From: Amoebidium appalachense
Lineage: Eukaryota; Ichthyosporea
Direction of reading: 5' to 3'
DNA: 64,000 bases
NCBI GenBank assembly: GCA_963693365.1
Contig: CAVNZM010000001.1
Span: 19,406,001-19,470,000, forward strand
The notes under the pieces were generated by a model. It ran no database searches and was not told the DNA's origin. It saw nothing but the letters and a program-made list of their open reading frames with translations. Positions 41,537-64,000 of this stretch are shown piece after piece. A program made the position numbers and the translations under genes. Numbering within the stretch: position 1 is the stretch's first letter; each line of letters opens with the position of its first letter.

Positions 41537-41955
41537 AAAAGAAAAAAAGGGAACCCAACTAATTGATTTTTCTTAGTCTTTATGGTGCCTCGTAGAGAAA
41601 GTACTGTAAACCCTGATATATAATCATTACCCGACATTTATGTACTTGATCATGATATACCGCTGAGGGGATACTCCGAGCAAAACCCCCCCATACCTGA
41701 GACTGGTCTCTCTTTGCCTCGAGTAAACAGCGTAAACCCCATGGGCATATCCGTTACATGCCGAAAAAACCACTAATAATTTGCCTTGAAGTTCTTGTAG
41801 CACAAAAGCAGTCAGGTAGGGATATGAAATAAGATTGTGTGTAAATTTTGCCTTGCCGTTGAATCTAATAGATGTCAAGTTGACGGTCAATCTGAGTTAC
41901 TTCACCAATTACAACATTATTATTTTAAAGCTTGTCCGTCATTGGCTGTCATCAC

Positions 41956-45003
<3,048 letters not shown>

Positions 45004-45407
45004 TGTATCCGTTTGTGCAAGTGTGTGTATGTGATGTATGTATGTAGAAGGGAAGAAAGAAAGGTATGATGAGGTAAAAAAGAGTAGGCAGGCTGCTAAG
45101 CCAAAAGAGATGGTCTATAAAGCATGCGTTAGCCAGTCCCGTATTAGGCACAGCCAGGCAACATACAAACAATAGCGAGCTATGAATCTCAGCACCGAAC
45201 TAAAGGAAACGAAAACGAGGATGAGTCCTCTTGAGTTTTAGTGCTCTCGAACCGAGTTTGGAGAACACAGGAATGTAACTATAGAAAACACCGATCATCC
45301 CTTAAAAATGGCACTTTCTTGTAGCAAACGGACGCGCACAGAAAAGAGAAGTGGTGTGACCTGGTTCTACACGCAGGCATTTAGTTTCATGCCAAGAAAC
45401 CCTTACT

Positions 45408-45890
45408 TCAACGGCTGGAATGAATTCTAGCTGGGATGCATACATATATCCCGGAAAGCCGTGCCCAGAATCCCTCCCGTATGCCAGAGTGTAGTCGACA
45501 AAATGTAGACTCTGGTGGGGTTGACAGTTTCTTGACATGGTGCCGGTCATCGTAGATTGATCCCTCTAGAACCAGGAGGCTACGGACATGATAGTTGCAG
45601 CTTTGGATAGCGTTTCGCATGGATATCAGTTTTTTTCCCGCTTTCTTCAATGTTAAGGAGGTAATGACGTCATCAGCGTCCAGTTGGTCCCAAAATGACG
45701 TCATTATTGCGTCACTGTTATCAAAACTAATCGGAGATGTGGATCGCGATTTCGGAACGATCCTGCAAGTCCCCCCCGTCTCGAAAATTTTTATATATAT
45801 ATAAATAATGACTTTATTGATGTGCTCATATGTTCGAAGGACATGAAAAAGGGATATCCCAGATATCTCGAGAGACGATTTTCGAGTCAC
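45408..45890 (-). other. Unassigned 160-codon open frame
   Basis: The frame runs from 45890. Its centre (SFWDQLDADDVITSLTLKKAGKKLISMRNAIQSCNYHVRSLLVLEGSIYDD) has protein-like composition, with charged helix-like stretches and a hydrophobic LLVLEG motif, while its first ~35 residues cross an AT-rich repeat (IYIYIK). An overlapping frame at 45550-45302 (HFVDYTLAYGRDSGHGFPGYMYASQLEF) also looks protein-like. A frameshifted old gene or element is possible. No family is recognised and no introns could be placed, so it is recorded as a possibility only. Confidence 0.2.
45665..45703. promoter_or_regulatory. Two perfect CRE/ATF palindromes
   Basis: TGACGTCA occurs at 45665-45672 and 45696-45703, 31 bases apart, with a third half-site (GCGTCAC) at about 45710. 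This octamer is the cyclic-AMP response element bound by CREB/ATF bZIP dimers. The pair lies about 660 bp upstream of the two-TM gene's start on the minus strand, so it could belong to that gene's promoter. Confidence 0.35.
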
Positions 45891-46685
45891 TCAAATCAGA
45901 AGTAGGGTCACTGAAATACGGACGTCGACCCAGAGGTATAAAAGTACAAATAAACACTAAAGGCAGGAGTGAAAACGAAAAGTTGATATCTCGGCTGCCA
46001 TGGCCACAACAAAGAAGACCTGTGTACGACTGCATCTGGCGGAAACCCGCTAATTCAAAAATGGGGGAATTATTTTAAGGGGACTAGGGCATCCAATCAA
46101 TCGGTCCCAAATTTAAAGGGGACTAGGGCATCCAATCGACTTATATGACTTCCAAAAATCGGATCGTCTAAGCCAGCGAATCAACTTCGGTAACGGTCAA
46201 TCCAAGCCGTTGCGGCAGAAAGAACTGGTATGCTCAGCGGGTTGTTCCAACTGGGGGGGTTTACACACTTTTTATTGCCTTACATCGGACTTAATCGCAG
46301 TAATCATAGCGCGAAACCGTGCAATAAAGCAGTATGAGGATAGTATAACACCATATTCAAAAGCTTGCGCTCGTTTCTACTAGAAAAAGCGCGCTTTGTT
46401 CTTTAGCTATTGGGGCGGTAGATTCACCGCCCGCTACAGAAATTTTACCGCGCTCATAATCAGATCGACGAAAAAGGAAAGAGATCGGAATGCCGAAATC
46501 GGGCCCCCGAGCGTTAGCGCATTTGGCGCTATGAATCCGTTACTCAGTATCCTTCTTTCACAACGGCAGCCCCATGGGTGCGGTCAAATAACGCCTGAAG
46601 TAGTCGACCAAAGGGAAGTGGGAACCCTCGAGTCGCCAACTTATGCCAAAGCAAATTCGTCGGAACCGTGTCGTAGTCATTCTTA

Positions 46686-47827
46686 GGGCCTGTTTGGCAA
46701 CGTGGGTTAGTGTAATCTGGATTTCGGGGGATATCTGGATATCAAAATCGAGATCCAGATTATGCTGCAGAATCCGGATCTCAGCCGAAACCTGGGTTAA
46801 GCCGGGTAGATAACCCATGGATGCCAAACAGCCCACGTACGATTTCGGGTTAGATTTGCTCTGCAGCTGTCACGCTGTTCATCACCGGTCGGTGACTTGC
46901 AATTGCACAAGACCCGCTACACATATACACCATAGTGATAAGCAGTAATAAACCACGAAAGTGCTGAGTTGTATACGGTTTTATTTGAGACACTCACCAT
47001 GTATGCAGCCCGGAACATAGCCGTTTTGGCTGCGATTGCAGCCTTTCCATTTCCTTTCCTTTCCTTTCCTTTCCATTCCTTTCCATTCCATTGAGCCTTT
47101 TTAAGGCTCTTGCCTCCCGAATCAAGTTTCCTGAGTGAGAGGCTAAGAAAATCGTCTACAACGAACTTGCTTTCTTCTCCCGTAAATCTCATACGTGTCT
47201 TTTCAACCGCCTCAGTCGACGGTTTGGCTGACTGTGGGGGACTGTCACTCTGTGATTCGATGTTGAGGTTTGCAGGCATCTTGTCGGTTCAAACAAGATT
47301 ATCTACAAGTGTACTGTGCTACTGGAAGACTCGGGCTGGACGGCCGCAGAGGGTAGGAAAAGAATGAGAAGTGAGGTGCGTGTCTGTTTTTATAACGTTC
47401 CCCACGTGCAAGTCCGTGCGTTGGTGCAGGTGTCGCAGTTCAAGGCACAGCTGTCGCAGCCCACTCAGTATCCACATGCTGCCAGCAACGGAAGTTTGGT
47501 TTGGCGCCCTTTCAACAATCCTTTTTTGGCCACTTCAAACTATCGACGATTGGTGCAAAAGGACACCATATATAGTTCCATAAAATGAACATTCATTGGG
47601 TCGGACATTCAGGACCTGAAAGGATTTCGCGCTAATCCACCTCCCGAGGTGGATTAGTGGAATCCAGATTACGGCCATGTCCGAGGGGTTTGAAACCCAG
47701 ATTTACGTGACCGGATCTGGCCGTCTGTTTGGCAGCGGCTGGATTTTGAGATTTGGATTTAGCGCTAAACCCAAAATCGCCCGTAATCCGGATTTAGGAC
47801 CCTAAACCCGGGTTGCCAAACAGGCCC
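46686..47827. mobile_element. PIF/Harbinger-like non-autonomous element (1142 bp) with compound ends
   Basis: Ends GGGCCTGTTTGGCAAC (left) and GTTGCCAAACAGGCCC (right) are perfect inverted repeats flanked on both sides by TTA (46683-46685 and 47828-47830), the 3-bp duplication of PIF/Harbinger elements. Each end is itself an imperfect inverted repeat: a second copy TGCCAAACAGCCC lies near 46823 and CTGTTTGGCAGC near 47726, so the ends look like two small foldback units around a ~900-bp core. The core holds a (TTTCC)n run near 47045-47090 and one 120-codon frame. No DDE nuclease is seen. Confidence 0.65.
46917..47279 (-). CDS. Possible ORF inside the PIF/Harbinger-like element
   Basis: A 120-codon frame starts at ATG 47279, almost centred in the transposable element. 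The first half is acidic and Ser/Thr-rich (MPANLNIESQSDSPPQ...EKTRMRFTGEESKFVVDDFLSLS). The middle becomes Lys/Gly-rich where the frame crosses the (TTTCC)n repeat (KEWKGKERKGNGK), and this part is clearly repeat-encoded. Harbinger elements often carry a small second ORF, but no Myb/SANT signature is visible. It may be captured host sequence or a chance frame. Confidence 0.25.
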   Translation of the reverse strand: MPANLNIESQSDSPPQSAKPSTEAVEKTRMRFTGEESKFVVDDFLSLSLRKLDSGGKSLKKAQWNGKEWKGKERKGNGKAAIAAKTAMFRAAYMVSVSNKTVYNSALSWFITAYHYGVYV

Positions 47828-48061
47828 TTAAGGTCGATGGAGCAAACCTCGCGACATCCCGAACGGATGGTGTCGTGTAAAAGAAGAGCATGAGTAAAAC
47901 ACGAATAAGCATGCCGAAACCCGCCCTGAATGTTGCTTATTCGCCATACATTGGATAAGGTCTCATGTTTGTGGAAGGCGCGCAAATTTTTTTGTCTGGC
48001 CTAGTGGCCGCTGGAAGGTCTATATATTGTGTATATATATACCTATACATATATATAGCAA

Positions 48062-48106
<45 letters not shown>

Positions 48107-48892
48107 GATATCACGTTACCTTTTTTGGCAGCATGTACATATGTGAGCGCTGTGGCTGGCAATGACAAGGTTTAGGGTGATTCCTTCAATTCCTCACTCA
48201 CACGGAAAACAATTAGGGTTTTTCAGGAAGGCCTGAGAAGAAAGGCTCGGGGGTTTTTTTTCCCCTCCTCCCCAGGGGCTATACATATGTACACTAAGAT
48301 TGCACCTCTGGAGTATGATTTACGCGAGTTTAGTAAATCTGACATTATTATAATTAAAATAAATGACCGAAAGCATTCCTTTCAACATCACAGCAGTACA
48401 TGCAATGAACAATTACAATCACCAGGGCGGGGCGTAAACGAAACCTTGCACAAATCCCAGGATATTCTTTTATTTATGCAATAATTTCCGTCTTTGCTCG
48501 CTATATGTAGCTCCCTCACCTGCACAAAATAACGAGCTAACGGACGGACGCAAATAAGATTTCTCGTTCCGCCCTTCAAGGCCTTCAAGTTCTTGGTGTT
48601 TGGTAGTTTCGCACAACTTGTGGTGCCTTCCTCCCTTTGTTAGTATTAGCTGTACCAGCAACATGCACGGTCTATAGGCAAGCACGTTGTTGTACTAGAA
48701 ACTTGCACGTTCAATAGGCTTTCTATTCGCACAAGACACAGTTTTCGCGGGCGGGAAGGCGGCGCGCCCTGTGTGGAACGAGTTGCTTTTTGCAAGACAT
48801 CGAAATCATCATTAGTGTGCAGGACCAACTAAGACACAATAAACCAGGTCATACGCATGCTATAGCTAGCATATTACCTATGTCTTTTAAAA
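47828..48892. other. Upstream region of the RhoGEF
   Basis: Low-copy sequence with a (TA)n tract (about 48066-48105) and no supported exon. The RhoGEF promoter should lie here. Confidence 0.45.
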
Positions 48893-61847
<12,955 letters not shown>

Positions 61848-61921
61848 TGGCCCTTACAGGGATCGAACCTGTGACCTTGGCGTTATTAGCACCACGCTCT
61901 AACCGACTGAGCTAAAAGGCC
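61848..61921 (-). tRNA. tRNA-Ile (anticodon AAU)
   Basis: Read on the minus strand the 74 bases fold as a standard cloverleaf. The acceptor stem GGCCTTT pairs with AAGGGCC (one T-G wobble) and A is the discriminator. The D-arm is AGCTCAGTCGGTTAGAGCG (A box) and the anticodon loop is CTAATAA with AAT at the anticodon position. The T-arm is AGGTTCGATCC (B box). There is no intron. AAU is the normal eukaryotic isoleucine anticodon (deaminated to IAU). Confidence 0.96.
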
Positions 61922-63186
61922 GATGTCTTACAAATGGCCCAATTTTTGTAAAGTACACATAGTTCAAGCTGCGGCTTGTATACTGTGACGAATCACTAGG
62001 CGTACGTAGTAAACAAAAAAAGAGCACCATATCCTCCTTTTAGACGTAACATGAGTACCTAAATATTTTTTTTTAGTTTTATTTTTCCGTCCATTGGGAG
62101 TTAGAAAGTGCTTAGAGAGTTTTTTTTTCCAAACTGTAGCACCAGCAGTAGGCCTACATCGATTTTCAGACCTCTTTGGTTGGTCAAATATCACGAGTAT
62201 ACATAGCCAGACCCAAATTTGCACTGCCTCCTTGCTGTTAGTAAGCCAATCATATCATTCCTGCATTTCATTTAGCCAACCAATCAAGTTACGGGTGCGC
62301 AGGATGGCGTCGAGGGCGGTTAGGAAGCAGGCAGCCAATAATCCATTCAATTATGGTTTACTACACCTTGATCTTAGCATAGTTTCACCGCTTATTAATT
62401 TTTATATCATTAAAAGCTTTCTGAGAGGTTCTTTTTGTTGGCTCGTACACGCAAAAATGTGAATGCGTCACGTACATGCACAAGGCAGGAACTACATTCC
62501 AGTACGATTTGGTCAGTAGCAATGATTGGCTATTGAAATTGTCATTACTATATTTGGATTAAGAAAACAAAGCTATCCAACCAGAAAGTAGAAGGCTTTG
62601 CTGAAAGCCGGCGACAATCTAGAACCGAAATCGACGCCCTCAAAAAACCTCTATATATTCTTCTTTAGACACTTAAACAATACCAAATGCTCACAGAAAT
62701 ATCTTTAATTATTCTTTTTTGAGATTTATTTCGTTAAACATGAATTTACAAGTCACCAGCAACTGTCTACCCCCTGAGGCACTGTGGTAGGCAGTCCACC
62801 AATCACGTAAGACATCCGGCGACGGTCCGCCGTTGTCCGAGCGAACTAAACCAGTCCACCTGCCGTAACTCTGCGCGTTTCAAGGCAGTTGTGTTCCTGC
62901 CGAGTTGTTCTTCAAATTTTTTTTCCCGTCCAAACTGTGTAAAACTTATAGCGAGATGTGTATGGCGCCTTACGATTGTTAGGAATTTGAAAGTCTGCCT
63001 TATAGGCCACCGTACACATGTAGTTTCTAAAAAAAAAGGCACGGTAGCTATAGCACTCGTGAATTGAATCAGGGCAGTGTCATCATCGGTTTTGCCAGAC
63101 TTATTTATGTAGGCTCAATGCTTGAAGCTGCGTGAACTTCATATAGAGTAAGCTCGATTTTTACTGGTACGCTATTTAAGGCGGGG
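61922..63186. other. Gap between tRNA-Ile and the terminal membrane-protein gene
   Basis: AT-rich unique sequence without a supported gene. CCAAT/ATTGG pentamers recur (near 62248, 62280, 62335, 62525 and 62800), as in many eukaryotic promoters, but no defined promoter can be assigned. Confidence 0.4.
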
Positions 63187-64000
63187 ATGGACCAGGTAAC
63201 AACGACACCCACCCCTGCCGCGTCAGAGGGCCTCTCTGGTGGGGCAATCGCGGCGCTCGTAGTTGGAGTACTTGCGTTTGTGTTTATGGTGGTCATTTTA
63301 GTTCTCGTGTGGCGTAAATGGAAGCGTCTGAACAGAAACGGTGCCACGCTATGGACACCAAAGACCCCCACACACAGTAGTGGTAATGACAGCAAACTCT
63401 CGAATTTGCCATGGTTCTATCGCAAGGCTGCGGTAGCCAACAAAGGAACGGCACAAAATGCAAATGTTGAGCCCCAGATCGACAATCAGAATGCGGCCCC
63501 AGAGACTAGCATTGGCATGGAAACAGTTCCAAACCAAACCGAAAATGTGCAAGAGGTGGAGAAGGAAAAAGAGGAAAGCACAGCAGTGAGCATTGGGGAG
63601 GAAACCGATGCCAAGTCAGTTGCAAAGTCAACCACTGATAATGAGGCCGAGGCCCAATCCACAGAGCGTACCCTCGACGCTCCCGTAGTTACTCTGGGGG
63701 CATCCTCCATGCTGCTCAACCGCAACCACAGTCAAATCTCGTGCTATTATGACACGCAGAGTGTGGGTGCAGACACGTATCAAACCGCTCCTTCCCCTGC
63801 TGCCTCCTACTGCGATATTCCTTTCACGTCCGCCGCCCCACCAACATCCACCTCGTCAGGTACAATCGTTTCATGTCCGAGTGTTCACTCCATCTCCCGT
63901 TATGGTCCTCCCATCGAGTCGATTCCTGAGGGTGTTCCTGTCCCAGCTGACACACCGTCCACCAGTAAGCCCGCTTCCCTCTCCACCATCCCCCCTAGCA
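63187..64000 (+). CDS. Single-TM protein with long Ser/Thr/Pro-rich tail, cut by window end
   Basis: An open frame runs from ATG 63187 to the last base, 271 codons so far, with no stop. The first ~22 residues (MDQVTTTPTPAASEGLSGG) are short and Thr/Pro-rich, as in an O-glycosylatable ectodomain. Residues ~23-43 (IAALVVGVLAFVFMVVILVLV) are one TM helix, followed at once by WRKWKRLNRN, a basic stop-transfer that puts the C-terminus in the cytosol (type III topology). The tail is acidic and Gln/Asn/Ser-rich, then Ser/Pro/Thr-rich, with several tyrosines (CYYDTQS, TYQTA, SYCDI, SRYGPP) that could be phosphorylation or adaptor sites. No domain is recognised. The layout resembles adhesion or receptor stalk proteins but gives no function. 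An upstream signal-peptide exon is possible, though the strong internal TM makes one unnecessary. Confidence 0.62.
   Translation, partial: MDQVTTTPTPAASEGLSGGAIAALVVGVLAFVFMVVILVLVWRKWKRLNRNGATLWTPKTPTHSSGNDSKLSNLPWFYRKAAVANKGTAQNANVEPQIDNQNAAPETSIGMETVPNQTENVQEVEKEKEESTAVSIGEETDAKSVAKSTTDNEAEAQSTERTLDAPVVTLGASSMLLNRNHSQISCYYDTQSVGADTYQTAPSPAASYCDIPFTSAAPPTSTSSGTIVSCPSVHSISRYGPPIESIPEGVPVPADTPSTSKPASLSTIPPS

Larger units (their letters stand above)
40427..41955. other. Convergent 3' region of legumain and the two-TM gene
   Basis: 3' UTR-like, AT-rich sequence. It includes a poly-C run near 40887-40927, (ACCAAC)n at 40938-40965, (CA)n at 41405-41463 and an A-rich block at 41503-41548. No exon is seen. 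Confidence 0.45.
45004..46685. other. Gap above the two-TM gene
   Basis: Unique sequence of balanced composition with almost no microsatellites. It holds the twin CRE palindromes, the unassigned frame at 45408-45890 and a 22-base direct repeat (AAGGGGACTAGGGCATCCAATC at about 46077-46098 and 46117-46138). Nothing else is recognised. Confidence 0.4.

Noticed and set aside
62803-63042. 79-codon minus-strand frame
   Set aside because: No coding-like composition, no splice context and no recognisable motif.

Overview
This window is nuclear DNA from a eukaryote. Genes are split into short exons by GT-AG introns, there is a eukaryotic tRNA-Ile gene, and the introns are crowded with mono- and dinucleotide microsatellites (long G/C homopolymers, (CA/TG)n, (GA/CT)n, (TA)n). 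The gene set is a centriolar CEP135 homologue, a PRELI-domain lipid-transfer protein, legumain, a DH-PH RhoGEF and a PA-TM-RING ubiquitin ligase. This suggests a centriole-bearing opisthokont, probably an animal or a close unicellular relative. The species cannot be named from the sequence.

Layout. From 1 to 30.3 kb three genes run in tandem on the minus strand: a PA-TM-RING E3 ligase whose C-terminus is cut by the window edge (1-3829), CEP135 with about 35 mostly tiny exons (5694-26283), and a three-exon PRELI-domain gene (27659-30346). A non-autonomous hAT-like element (30698-31569) sits in the gap before a nine-exon legumain gene on the plus strand (32821-40426). Next come an unrecognised two-exon, two-TM protein on the minus strand (41956-45003), an uncharacterised gap, and a PIF/Harbinger-like element (46686-47827). 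A multi-exon DH-PH RhoGEF follows on the plus strand (48893-60156), then tRNA-Ile(AAU) on the minus strand (61848-61921). The window ends inside a single-TM protein gene on the plus strand (63187 onward).

Exon boundaries were worked out by hand. The PRELI, legumain and ligase models, both ends of CEP135 and nearly all of the RhoGEF join in a consistent reading phase. The ambiguous spots are one junction in mid CEP135 and the exon 1/2 region of the RhoGEF. The genes do not form a pathway; this is an ordinary mixed-function neighbourhood.

The most unusual feature is the intron architecture. The microsatellites follow the direction of transcription: introns carry poly-C and (CA)n on the sense strand, so the plus strand switches between G/GT-rich and C/CA-rich each time gene direction flips. 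About twenty 3' splice sites are the end of a (CA)n tract itself. A short dispersed repeat with the core TACTTCGTAC followed by poly-C lies in sense orientation in introns of several genes and may be the source of many poly-C tracts.
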